A stretch of 64,000 bases of DNA, taken from contig NZ_CALART010000011.1 in NCBI RefSeq assembly GCF_937888285.1, positions 124,001 to 188,000 on the forward strand, read 5' to 3'. Positions within the stretch are counted from its first letter, which is position 1; each line of letters begins with the position of its first letter. This DNA is from an uncultured Aquimonas sp. (lineage in GTDB: Bacteria; Pseudomonadota; Gammaproteobacteria; Xanthomonadales; Xanthomonadaceae). Below the pieces are notes generated by a model. The model was not told the origin of the DNA, did no database searches, and was given only the letters and a program-made list of their open reading frames with translations. The position numbers and the translations under genes are program-made. Positions 19,304 to 29,639 of this stretch are shown piece by piece.

Positions 19304-19777
19304 ATGCGCGCCACCCGCCTCGCCCTCGCCTTCGCCCTTGCGGGCGCCAGCCTGAGCCTGCATGCGCAGGACTTCTCCAGCCTGGAGGAGCGCATGAGCC
19401 AGCGTGAGTTCGAACGTGCCGGCCTGCAAAAGCTCAGCGCAGAAGAACTCGCCTTCCTCAATCGCTGGTTGGTCGACAAGGGGCTGACAGCCATGCCGGC
19501 CGAGACGGTTCGCAATGACCGGATCGGCCTGCCGGCAGAACGCAATGCGGCGAATGACGAGGTTCGCAGCCGGCTGCTGGGCAGCTTCCGCGGCTGGACC
19601 GGCAACACCGTGTTCCGACTCGAGAACGGACAGGTTTGGCAGCAGACCGATGGCGGTCGGCTGGCCGGAGTCAATCTGGACTCGCCGGAGGTGAAGATCG
19701 AGAAGAGCCTGTTCGGTGCCTGGTATCTGAGCGTCGAGGGCTACAACACGCGCGCGAAGGTGCGTCGCCTGGAATGA
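19304..19777 (+). CDS. Secreted protein of unknown function
   Basis: A 157-residue protein with a signal peptide (1-21, cut after H-A-Q) and no later membrane segment. The first half of the mature part is charged and helical (S-L-E-E-R-M-S-Q-R-E-F-E). The second half, from about residue 93, has the pattern F-R-G-W-T-G-N-T-V-F-R-L-E-N-G-Q-V-W-Q-Q followed by short beta strands, resembling conserved secreted proteins of Xanthomonadales I cannot name. It stands alone, convergent with hrpA, 15 bases from that gene's stop. Confidence 0.75.
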   Translation: MRATRLALAFALAGASLSLHAQDFSSLEERMSQREFERAGLQKLSAEELAFLNRWLVDKGLTAMPAETVRNDRIGLPAERNAANDEVRSRLLGSFRGWTGNTVFRLENGQVWQQTDGGRLAGVNLDSPEVKIEKSLFGAWYLSVEGYNTRAKVRRLE

Positions 19778-19792
19778 TCCGCGCTCGGCGAC

Positions 19793-22700
19793 TCACCCCG
19801 CCGCCCGCGCCTGCTCCAGCAGCCGCGCCAGGCGTTTGGCCGACACGGTGTCGCGGGTGCCCAGCTCCTGCGCGAACAGCGAGACCCGCAGTTCCTCCAG
19901 CGCCCAGCGCAGGGCCTGCCAGGGCGCTCGCCCATCCACGCCGCGATGCCGCGCTTCGTCCAAGGCCTCGCGGAACTGGATCAGCTCCAGCATGCGCGCC
20001 TGGTCCTTGATCGGATCCTGGCGCAGGCGCTCGCCGCGCAGTCGCATGGCCTTCAGATACCTCGGCAGTTCGCTCAGGCGCTCGTAGGGCGTGTCGCGAA
20101 GGAAGCCCGGATGCACCAGCGCTTTCAGCTGCGCACGCAGGTCCTCGTAACTGGCGGTGCCGTGGCCCATCAGCTTCTGTTCCAGCGCCGGCACCAGCTC
20201 GGCGTACGAAGCGACGATGCGTTCGGTCAGCTCCAGCCGGCGCATGGCCTCGGCAAACAGGCCGCGTGAGACGTCCGCGACCAGGGCGTCAAAGGCCTCG
20301 CGCGTGCGGATGCGCGCCGGCCGCTCGCCGGCCAGCGCGTTCAGCGCGGCCTCGACCAGGTCCTCGCGAAGGCGTTCGCTGCTCTCGATGGCGGCATACA
20401 TCAGGCCGGTCTTGGGCGACAGCGGCAGCTGCTTGCGCGCCTGCTTGAGCTTGTCGGCCAGCGCGCGCCGCAGCAGCGCCTGCACGCCGCCGGGGTGCGC
20501 GGCCTGCGCCTGCTCGCGATCGGCGTAGACGCGGATCCGCACGCCTTCGCCTTCCGCACTGAGCGCCGGAAATGCAGGCACGCCAGCCGCGCCGCGGATC
20601 TGCTCGGCCACACCCGCCTCGGGGAATTCATCGACCGCCTGGCCATCCAGCCTGCGGCCCGCTTCCGCCGCAAACGCCGTCTGCGCGCGCTCGCCGAATC
20701 GCGCCTTCAGATCGGCCAGATCGCGCGACTCCTCAAGGATCCGCTTGCCCTCGGACAGGCGCAGGTTGAAGCGCAGGTGCGCCGGCACCGCGGATTCGTC
20801 CCATTCGGACACCGGCACGTCGACGCCCGTGCTGCGCTTCAGGAATTCGCCCAGCGCGTCGGTGACGGGACGGTCATGGGAATGCGCACCCGCCGCTTCG
20901 ACAAAGGCGCGGGCGAAGTCCGGCACCGGCACGAAATTGCGGCGCAAGGCCTTGGGCAGACCGCGCAGCAGTTCGGCGACCTTGTCCTCCAGCAGCCCTG
21001 GCACCAGCCAGGACAGCCGCGTGGCATCCAGCGCATTGAGCAGATGCAGGGGCAGATGCAGGGTCACGCCGTCATCAGACGCTTTCGGCTCAAAGCGATA
21101 GGACAGGCGCAGGCTGACATCGCCGATCCGGAAGCTGTTCGGAAAGCGAGCGGCATCGGTTTCGTCCGCAGGAATCAGGTCAGGCAGCGACCACTCCAGC
21201 GCCGCCCGCTGCTCGGGCGAGAGCCGCTTGTACCAGGCCTCCAGGCCCTGCGCGGTGTTGACGTCCTCGGGCAGGCGCTTGCCGTACCAGGCCGCCTGCG
21301 CATCGGCGTCGATGACGATGCCGACGCGGCGCAGCTTGGCCTCTTCCTCCATGGCCTGCTGCAGCACGCGCTGGTTGCGCTCCAAGAGCGGGATGCGCAG
21401 GTTGACCTCGCCCGGCACCAGGCCTTCGGCGATGAAGATCTCGCGCGCGTGCCGCGCGTCGATGCCGGCGTAGCTGATCGGCCGCTTCGGCGCCAGCACC
21501 AGTCCGTGCAGGCTGATCTGCTCGGAGGCGATCACCCGGCCCTGGCTGCGCGACCAGTGCGGGTCGAAGTGCTTGCGGGTGAGCAGGTGATCGGCCACTT
21601 CGATCACCCATTCAGGCTCGATGCTGGCATTGATCAGGCCATAGACCTTCTGCGTTTCCATCACCACCGCCGACACCACCCAGGGCGGCGGCTTGCGGGC
21701 CAGGTTCGAGCCCGGGAAGAGCGCGAACTTGCGCTGCCGCGGCGCCTCGAACGGCCCCTTGTCGACGCGCTTGCCGATCTGCGCGGGGATGCCGGTGAGG
21801 ATGGCCTTGTGCAGACGTGCGTAGCCGCTGGCCACGGCCCCTGGCGCGGGCTCGGCCTCATGCGCCAGCGCGGCAGTGCTGGTGTCGATGCCAAGCTCGG
21901 CGCAGTTCAGCAGCAGCTGCCGGTGCAGTTCGCGCCACTCGCGCATCCGCAGGAAGTTCAGGAAGTGCTTGCCGCACCAGTCGCGCAATTTGTTGGCGGT
22001 GAGGTCTTCGTGCGCCGTCTGGTAGGCCTCCCACAGCTTCAGCAGGCCGACGAACTCCGAGCGCGGATCGGCGAACAGCGCATGCGCATTGTCGGCCGCC
22101 TCGCGCGCTTCGCCGGGACGCTCGCGCGGGTCCTGGATGCTGAGGAAGGCCGCGATCGTGACCAGCTCGCGAGTGCAGCCGTAATCCTTGGAGGCGATCA
22201 GCATGCGCGCGAGCTTGGGATCGATCGGCAGCCGCGCCATCTGTCGGCCCAGCGGCGTGATCTGCCGGTTCGGCGCCACCGCACCCAGCTCGATCAGCTG
22301 CTGCCAGCCGTCGCGGATGGCGCGCTCGTCGGGCGCGTCGATGAAGGGGAAGTCGTCGATGCGCCCCAGGCCGAGAGCCAGCATGCGCAGGATCACCCCG
22401 GCCAGCGAGGAGCGCAGGATCTCGGGGTCGGTGAACTCGGGCCGGGACGCGAAATCGCTGTCGGCATAGAGGCGATAGGCCACGCCCGGCGCCGTGCGAC
22501 CGCAGCGGCCGGCGCGCTGGTTGGCGCTGGCCTGGCTGATCGGCTCGATCTGCAGGCGGTCGAGCTTCTGTCGCGGGCTGTAGCGCTTGACGCGCGCCTG
22601 GCCGGGGTCGATCACATAGCGGATGCGCGGCACCGTCAGCGAGGTTTCGGCCACGTTCGTCGCCAGCACGATGCGGCGCTGCGGGCCGGGGTTGAACACG

Positions 22701-23740
22701 CGGTCCTGGTCGCGCGCCGACAGCCGCGCATACAGCGGCAGCACGATCGTCTCGCGGTAGTTGCGCCGGCTGAGCAACAGGTGGGTCTCGCGGATCTCAC
22801 GCTCGCCGGGCAGGAACACCAGCACATCGCCTCTAGGGTCTTCGCGATTGATCTCGTCCATGGCCGCGGCGATGCCTTCGGGCACCGTGCCGCCGCCCTC
22901 GTCGCGGCCCAGCAGTTCCAGCGGCCGGTAGCGCATCTCCACCGGATAGCTGCGGCCCTCGACATTGATCACCGGTGCGCCGTCGAAGTGCTTGGCAAAG
23001 CGCGCGGTGTCGATGGTCGCCGAAGTCACGATCAGCTTGAGATCGCGGCGCCGGCGCAGCAGGTCCTTCAGGTAACCCAGCAGGAAATCGATGTTGAGGC
23101 TGCGCTCGTGGGCCTCATCGATGATCAGGGTGTCGTAGGCCGAGAGCATGCGGTCCGACTGGATCTCGGCCAGCAGGATGCCGTCGGTCATGAACTTGAT
23201 GTAGGTCTGTTCGCCGACTTGCTCGGTGAAGCGCACCTGGAAGCCGACCGCGCTGCCGAGCTGGGTGCCGAGCTCTTCGGCGACGCGCCGGGCGACCGAA
23301 CGCGCGGCGATGCGCCGCGGCTGGGTGCAGCCGATCATGCCGGCCGCGCCGCGACCCGCCGCGAGGCAGAGCTTGGGCAGCTGGGTGGTCTTGCCCGAGC
23401 CGGTCTCGCCGGCGATCACCACCACCTGGTGCTGCTGGATCGCTGCGAGGATCGCGTCAGCTTCGCGCGCGATCGGCAGCTCGGCGTCGAACTCGGGCTT
23501 GGGCAGGGCCTGCGCACGCGCCTCGCGCGCAGCGGTCGAGACCACGATGGCCTTGCCAAAGGCTTCACGCCGGCTTGCATTTTCCGGTTCGCGCTCCCAG
23601 TTCGAGAGAAGCTGACGCAGCCGCCGCTGGTCGCGCGAGAGTGCACGCACCAGCGCGCTGCGCGCTCTGGACAGGGCGCGCTGGCTTTCCTGCGTGTTGG
23701 ACACGCTGGGGTCCGGCGGGAGTTCGGATGTACTGCTCAC
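19793..23740 (-). CDS. hrpA: ATP-dependent RNA helicase HrpA
   Basis: A 1315-residue DEAH-box helicase, close to E. coli HrpA (1300). Walker A G-E-T-G-S-G-K-T is at 111-118, DEAH at 208-211, motif III S-A-T near 240 and motif VI Q-R-A-G-R-C-G-R near 408. HA2, OB-fold and the long DUF3418-type C-terminal region follow. HrpA acts on mRNA and on stalled or collided ribosomes. The start is a GTG without a strong ribosome site. The gene is monocistronic, between convergent and divergent neighbours. Confidence 0.95.
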   Translation of the reverse strand: MSSTSELPPDPSVSNTQESQRALSRARSALVRALSRDQRRLRQLLSNWEREPENASRREAFGKAIVVSTAAREARAQALPKPEFDAELPIAREADAILAAIQQHQVVVIAGETGSGKTTQLPKLCLAAGRGAAGMIGCTQPRRIAARSVARRVAEELGTQLGSAVGFQVRFTEQVGEQTYIKFMTDGILLAEIQSDRMLSAYDTLIIDEAHERSLNIDFLLGYLKDLLRRRRDLKLIVTSATIDTARFAKHFDGAPVINVEGRSYPVEMRYRPLELLGRDEGGGTVPEGIAAAMDEINREDPRGDVLVFLPGEREIRETHLLLSRRNYRETIVLPLYARLSARDQDRVFNPGPQRRIVLATNVAETSLTVPRIRYVIDPGQARVKRYSPRQKLDRLQIEPISQASANQRAGRCGRTAPGVAYRLYADSDFASRPEFTDPEILRSSLAGVILRMLALGLGRIDDFPFIDAPDERAIRDGWQQLIELGAVAPNRQITPLGRQMARLPIDPKLARMLIASKDYGCTRELVTIAAFLSIQDPRERPGEAREAADNAHALFADPRSEFVGLLKLWEAYQTAHEDLTANKLRDWCGKHFLNFLRMREWRELHRQLLLNCAELGIDTSTAALAHEAEPAPGAVASGYARLHKAILTGIPAQIGKRVDKGPFEAPRQRKFALFPGSNLARKPPPWVVSAVVMETQKVYGLINASIEPEWVIEVADHLLTRKHFDPHWSRSQGRVIASEQISLHGLVLAPKRPISYAGIDARHAREIFIAEGLVPGEVNLRIPLLERNQRVLQQAMEEEAKLRRVGIVIDADAQAAWYGKRLPEDVNTAQGLEAWYKRLSPEQRAALEWSLPDLIPADETDAARFPNSFRIGDVSLRLSYRFEPKASDDGVTLHLPLHLLNALDATRLSWLVPGLLEDKVAELLRGLPKALRRNFVPVPDFARAFVEAAGAHSHDRPVTDALGEFLKRSTGVDVPVSEWDESAVPAHLRFNLRLSEGKRILEESRDLADLKARFGERAQTAFAAEAGRRLDGQAVDEFPEAGVAEQIRGAAGVPAFPALSAEGEGVRIRVYADREQAQAAHPGGVQALLRRALADKLKQARKQLPLSPKTGLMYAAIESSERLREDLVEAALNALAGERPARIRTREAFDALVADVSRGLFAEAMRRLELTERIVASYAELVPALEQKLMGHGTASYEDLRAQLKALVHPGFLRDTPYERLSELPRYLKAMRLRGERLRQDPIKDQARMLELIQFREALDEARHRGVDGRAPWQALRWALEELRVSLFAQELGTRDTVSAKRLARLLEQARAAG

Positions 23741-23854
23741 GCTTGATCCGGCGCAAGGCCTGGCCTTGATGGGTCGGCGATTCTACCGGCATGCGCGCGG
23801 CAGCCATGCCCAAGCGTCAGCGTCCACCTTTCCTTCCCAGCCTTGGAGGTTTGC

Positions 23855-24328
23855 ATGAAGATCGATATCGGCATCAGCGACAAGCAGCGCAAGAAGGTGG
23901 CCGAAGGCCTGGCGCGCTTCCTCGCCGACAGCTACACCCTGTATCTCAAGACCCACAACTACCACTGGAACGTCACCGGGCCGATGTTCAACAGCCTGCA
24001 CCTGATGTTCCAGACCCAGTACACCGAGGCCTGGAACGCGCTCGACGAAATCGCCGAGCGCATTCGCGCGCTGGGCTTCTCGGCCCCGGGCTCGTACGCG
24101 CAGTTCGGCAAGCTCAGCAGCATCAAGGAGCAGGACAGCGAGGTGGTGCCGGACTGGAAGACCATGGTCGAGCAGCTGGTGCTGGGCAACGAGGCGGTCT
24201 GCCGAACCGCCCGCAAGGTGCTGGAGGCCGCGGGCGAAGCCGGCGACGAGCCGACCGCCGACCTGCTCACCCAGCGCCTCAACATCCACGAGAAGAACGC
24301 CTGGATGCTGCGCTCGCTGTTGGCGTGA
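23855..24328 (+). CDS. dps: Dps-like ferritin (starvation DNA-protection protein)
   Basis: A 157-residue four-helix protein of the Dps/miniferritin family, which stores iron using peroxide and shields DNA. The ferroxidase-site residues H37 (H-W-N-V-T-G), H49 and D64/E68 (L-D-E-I-A-E-R) are visible. At 53, where the family usually has an acidic ligand, this protein has Gln (M-F-Q-T-Q-Y). The ATG at 23855 sits 4 bases after GGAGGT; an in-frame ATG at 23843 lies before that site and is rejected. Confidence 0.92.
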   Translation: MKIDIGISDKQRKKVAEGLARFLADSYTLYLKTHNYHWNVTGPMFNSLHLMFQTQYTEAWNALDEIAERIRALGFSAPGSYAQFGKLSSIKEQDSEVVPDWKTMVEQLVLGNEAVCRTARKVLEAAGEAGDEPTADLLTQRLNIHEKNAWMLRSLLA

Positions 24329-24336
24329 AGCCGTCA

Positions 24337-24366
24337 GCGGGCCGCCGGCCTGCCATGGCGGCCCGC
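24337..24366. terminator. Hairpin between dps and the convergent repeat-protein gene
   Basis: A perfect 10-bp GC stem (24337-24346 with 24357-24366) with a 10-base loop lies between two convergent stops. There is no T-tract on either side, so its strength as a terminator is uncertain. Confidence 0.6.
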
Positions 24367-24373
24367 GACGCCT

Positions 24374-26545
24374 TCAGCCCTCGAAACTGTCCTTGAACAC
24401 TGCGTCGCCTTGGGGCGTGAGCAGCCACACGTCCTCAAGATCCTGCTCGCGGAACGCCATGACCGGCCGCCCCTTCGGGTCCAGGGCAAGCGGACCCGTG
24501 AAACCGCGATTGGGCGCGCCGCCATCGCTGATGATGATGTGGCGCTGGGCGCTGCTGCAGGCAGCGTCGACGCACTGCCAATAGCCGCCATGTCCGATCG
24601 AGCCAGAGCTGTAGACCGGGCGCTGTTTGGCGTCCAGCACCAGCGCTTCGATCCCGTCGAAGGGATTGGGAAGAGGCGAACGGGCAAGGCTCAGGCAGGC
24701 TGGGGTATCGCAGGTCAGAAGACTGCGCTCCTGGCTCAACTGTTCCAGCAGCACCGGTCGCCCGTCGCTGCGCACCGCGATGGGCACCCGCCCAAACGTG
24801 GGGGACGCATTCAGCGAGCGGACGCTTGCACTGCTGCAGTCAGGATCGGCGCACTGCGCCAGGCGCAGACTGCCCTGGATCCGGTTCCACGCCAGCAGAG
24901 CGCGGCCGTCTGTACCAAGCACCATATTGAGGCCGAGGATGAAGGTGCTGTCGGCAGACTCGTCAGCGACCAGATGCTCGCTTCCACTGCTGCAGTTCGC
25001 GTCCGCGCAGCTGAATACGCGTACCACACGCCCGTCGCTCTGAGTGCTCAGGTATGCCAACAGCGGCCTGCCGTCGGCACGGATCACGAGTTCGGTTCCG
25101 CCGCCATTCGGGTTGCCGCTTGCGCCCACCTCGCGCAGCGTGCTGCTGCTGCATTCGGCGTCAGCACAGTCCCACACGAGGTAGCCCCCGAAGTAGCTGT
25201 AAAAGGCAATGGGGCGACCGTCAGGACGGATCGCGAGCGAAGGCGCTGAGGTGAAGCTGTCGGGAGCCTGCGGGGCCTCGCGAATTGTCACAACGCTGCA
25301 CGCAGGGTCACCGCACAGCGCCATTCGCGGCCTGCGAGCGCGCATCCAGATCGCTACCGCGCGTCCGTCGCTGCGCAGGGCAAGACGCGGGAAGCCGGCG
25401 TCCACGCCGTTGCTGCTGATTCCGCGACTTACGCTGACACATTCCGCCGAGCTGCAATGGCTGTGGCGCAGGGTATGGTCACTGCCATCGAAAAAGGCCA
25501 ACGGGCGGCCATCTGAAAAGCCCATCGCCTGCGAACGCTGGCCGACATCGGCGCCTGGCTGCAGCAAGAATGTCTGCGGGCTGGTACACGCGGAATCTGC
25601 GCAGATCAGCCCTTTGAGGTCTCCAGTCTTGACCCGGTGGCTGACGAAAAGGCGTCCATCAGCGAGCACGTGAGCGGACGGCGCGCCGCCGCTGCCAGCG
25701 TCGAGCGTGAGCGCACCTGGATCGAAGGGCAGCGCACAGGCCCCATCGTTGCAGCGACGCCGTTCAAGCGCGCCGCTCGCTCCGCTGAACAGGATCTCGG
25801 CGACGCCGTTCCACTCGACCAGAGTCGGTGCGCTGCCGACTGCCAATCGAACGGTTGAAAAAGCCACGAAGGGCGGCCCCGAGCTGGCCAGCCAGACCTC
25901 ACCGCCGCGCTGGTAGGCGATGACCAGGCTCCCTTGCAGGAAGCGCGCGACCGGCGCGCGACCGGCGTCGCCCTCGCCATCCACCAGCACGCTGCTGCCG
26001 CTTTGGCATCCTGGCGTGTCGCAGCGGTACAGCCTGAGGTCACCATTGCCGACGTCGTAGTAGGCAATACGCGGCAGGCCGCTGACAGGGTCAACGGTGG
26101 TCGCGGTGCCCGCCCCCACGTCGCCAACCGTCTCCAGAACGCGAGCCTCCGCAAAGCTGCAAAATGGGTCGAGACAGTCAATCGCTTCCAGATCGCCACT
26201 GTGAGCATTGTAGAAGGCAACGAACGGGCGATTGTTCAGAGCGGTGCGCACATCGGCACTGACAAAGCTGCCGCGGTCGGAGCCATGCGTCAGGCGCACG
26301 CTCGCACTGCACTTGGGGTAGCAGGAAGCCCTGTACAGCGCGCCCTCGTCTTCAAGGTAGACGAAGCCGAGGGCGGGATCCCCATTGGATCCTTGCAGCA
26401 TGGTGAAGTGCGGACCCAACCGGTTGATCCCATCCAGCGCACGCAGGCTGTATCCGGGCGCGACCTGCGCCTGGGCCTGGGCCAAACGCGTATCCGCAAG
26501 CAGGCCGATCATCAGAAGTAGGCAAAACAGGGAGTATCGCTTCAC
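24374..26545 (-). CDS. Secreted protein with twelve two-cysteine repeats
   Basis: A 723-residue protein from a GTG at 26545, preceded by GAGG; further upstream starts add a long segment without sense. The signal peptide is at 1-26. Twelve copies of a roughly 50-residue repeat follow, each with a C-x4-C pair (C-x3-C in the first, C75/C79), typically C-A-D-x-x-C, plus motifs such as D-G-R-P-x-x-A-F and G-D-L. I recall the same pattern from uncharacterised secreted proteins of Xanthomonadales and Myxococcales; blade-like beta-propeller repeats are likely. The C-terminus ends in V-F-K-D-S-F-E-G, like a short D-x-F-E tail seen in many secreted proteins of this order. Its base composition looks somewhat less GC-rich than its neighbours. 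No enzymatic motif was found. Confidence 0.85.
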   Translation of the reverse strand: MKRYSLFCLLLMIGLLADTRLAQAQAQVAPGYSLRALDGINRLGPHFTMLQGSNGDPALGFVYLEDEGALYRASCYPKCSASVRLTHGSDRGSFVSADVRTALNNRPFVAFYNAHSGDLEAIDCLDPFCSFAEARVLETVGDVGAGTATTVDPVSGLPRIAYYDVGNGDLRLYRCDTPGCQSGSSVLVDGEGDAGRAPVARFLQGSLVIAYQRGGEVWLASSGPPFVAFSTVRLAVGSAPTLVEWNGVAEILFSGASGALERRRCNDGACALPFDPGALTLDAGSGGAPSAHVLADGRLFVSHRVKTGDLKGLICADSACTSPQTFLLQPGADVGQRSQAMGFSDGRPLAFFDGSDHTLRHSHCSSAECVSVSRGISSNGVDAGFPRLALRSDGRAVAIWMRARRPRMALCGDPACSVVTIREAPQAPDSFTSAPSLAIRPDGRPIAFYSYFGGYLVWDCADAECSSSTLREVGASGNPNGGGTELVIRADGRPLLAYLSTQSDGRVVRVFSCADANCSSGSEHLVADESADSTFILGLNMVLGTDGRALLAWNRIQGSLRLAQCADPDCSSASVRSLNASPTFGRVPIAVRSDGRPVLLEQLSQERSLLTCDTPACLSLARSPLPNPFDGIEALVLDAKQRPVYSSGSIGHGGYWQCVDAACSSAQRHIIISDGGAPNRGFTGPLALDPKGRPVMAFREQDLEDVWLLTPQGDAVFKDSFEG

Positions 26546-26695
26546 TAGTTGCCTCGGCGCGCTGCATGCTGACGGGTGGACGCCAAGTTTACGCAACGGA
26601 CGAATCATGGATCGCTCAGGCCCAAGCCAGATGCCACACTGCGCTGACCAGGGCCCACTCCATGCTTGCCGTAGTGGCGCGGCGCGGCCCAAGCC

Positions 26696-27409
26696 TCAGG
26701 GACTGAACTCGCCCTCGATGGCGTAGCGGTCACCGGGGTGCAGCAGGCGCGCGCGGGTGATCATCGCGCTGCGGCTGAAAGTTTCGCGGGTGATCAGCAG
26801 GCAGGGCGACTCCGCACTGATGCCCAGCCAGCGCGCTTCCTGCGCACTCGGCTGCACCGCCTCGATGGCATAGCGCGCGCGCCACAGGGTGGTGGCGCCG
26901 AACAGATAGTGCGTGGGAGTCACCTGGCTGAAGTCCTGCGCGAGATAGTCCGGCGCCTCGTCCGGATTCACCCAGCGGTCCTCCAGCTGCAGCGCGCGGC
27001 CTGCTTCGAGGTGCAGGATGACGCTGTGGAACAGCGCACGCCCGGCGGACACGCCGAACGCCTCGGCCAGCGCGGGCTTGGGCACTTCCTCACGCAGCAG
27101 CTTCACCTCGGCCGTGTGGGTGTGGCCGCGGGCAGCGATCTCCTCGTGCAGGTCGCGCAGGGTCAGCGTGCTCGACACGCGATCGAGCGCGCTCGCAAAG
27201 CTGCCCACGCCCTGAACCCGCTCGATCAGGCCTTCGGCGGCGAGTTCGTTGAGCGCCCTACCGACGGTCATGCGGCTGACCCCGAACTCGGCCACCAGGG
27301 CCGATTCGCTGGGCAGCTGCGCGCCCGGCGCGTAGTCGCCGCGCGCCAGCGCATCCTTCAGCACGGCCTTGATCCGCGCATACGGCGGCAGCTTCGATTC
27401 CGCGCCCAT
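26696..27409 (-). CDS. hutC: HutC, GntR-family repressor of histidine utilization
   Basis: A 237-residue regulator. The winged helix-turn-helix is at about 10-70 (S-R-M-T-V-G-R-A-L-N-E-L). The UTRA effector domain follows (about 95-232) and binds urocanate in this family. It is divergent from hutU, and a perfect 10-bp palindrome lies in the 133-base gap. Urocanate released by histidine breakdown is expected to relieve repression. Confidence 0.93.
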   Translation of the reverse strand: MGAESKLPPYARIKAVLKDALARGDYAPGAQLPSESALVAEFGVSRMTVGRALNELAAEGLIERVQGVGSFASALDRVSSTLTLRDLHEEIAARGHTHTAEVKLLREEVPKPALAEAFGVSAGRALFHSVILHLEAGRALQLEDRWVNPDEAPDYLAQDFSQVTPTHYLFGATTLWRARYAIEAVQPSAQEARWLGISAESPCLLITRETFSRSAMITRARLLHPGDRYAIEGEFSP

Positions 27410-27433
27410 GCTGCACCTCGACTTGCCGGGTCT

Positions 27434-27443
27434 TGTCTAGACA
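27434..27443. promoter_or_regulatory. hutC: Candidate HutC operator
   Basis: TGTCTAGACA is a perfect palindrome within the wider CTTGTCTAGACAGG, between hutC and hutU. It has the layout of known HutC/GntR sites (TGT-x4-ACA, like the Pseudomonas TGTATGTACA type). It lies 25 bases from hutC and about 100 bases from the hutU start, so it could control both genes. Confidence 0.6.
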
Positions 27444-27542
27444 GGTAGCGTAGACCTTCCCGAGACCCACCGCCAGCGCAGTCGCCGTTCCGCAACGCGG
27501 CGTTCGATGCCCCCACCCGGCCCCCGGCCGCAGGAGTCACGC

Positions 27543-29234
<1,692 letters not shown>

Positions 29235-29324
29235 GGCGTGCCTTCACCCGGCTCGCTCGTCGCAGAGGGGTGACGCTGACAGTAGCAATCCGTCATCGCC
29301 ACAAATCAATCACGCGCAGCCCTG

Positions 29325-29550
29325 CTCCCCTCTCCCAATGGGAGAGGGGTCGGGGGAGAGGGTTCGGGAGCCCTCAATCCCCCACGTTTGATCAGCGTCA
29401 GAACTGTGCATGCGATGTTTTCCACCGAGGGGTGCCCGGACCCTCTCCCCAACCCCTCCTTCGCTTCGCTCGGGCTCTCGGGCCCATCGGCTGCCACCGG
29501 CAGCCGATAACCGGCCCCGAACCGCTCCACGGGGAGAGGGGCTCAAGCTC
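29325..29550. repeat. Dispersed-repeat-like element between hutU and hutH
   Basis: The 405-base gap 29235-29639 contains no gene. It holds a perfect 10-bp hairpin (29327-29336/29340-29349, stem CCCCTCTCCC), two further CCCTCTCC/GGAGAGGG copies, and a perfect 10-bp hairpin (29486-29495/29499-29508, stem ATCGGCTGCC). CCCTCTCC-rich modules of this type are dispersed in many GC-rich proteobacterial genomes. It may end or weaken transcription between the two hut genes. Confidence 0.7.
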
Positions 29551-29639
29551 GCCTCCGTTCCACGGAATTGCCGTGCAACTGACGCTTCACCTTCGAACGC
29601 AGCCCACCTTCGAACGCCACCTTCAGCGCGGACCTCGCC

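Noticed and set aside
20495..23746. Long plus-strand frame (1083 codons) opposite hrpA
   Set aside because: It mirrors the DEAH helicase on the other strand and has no domain or ribosome site of its own.
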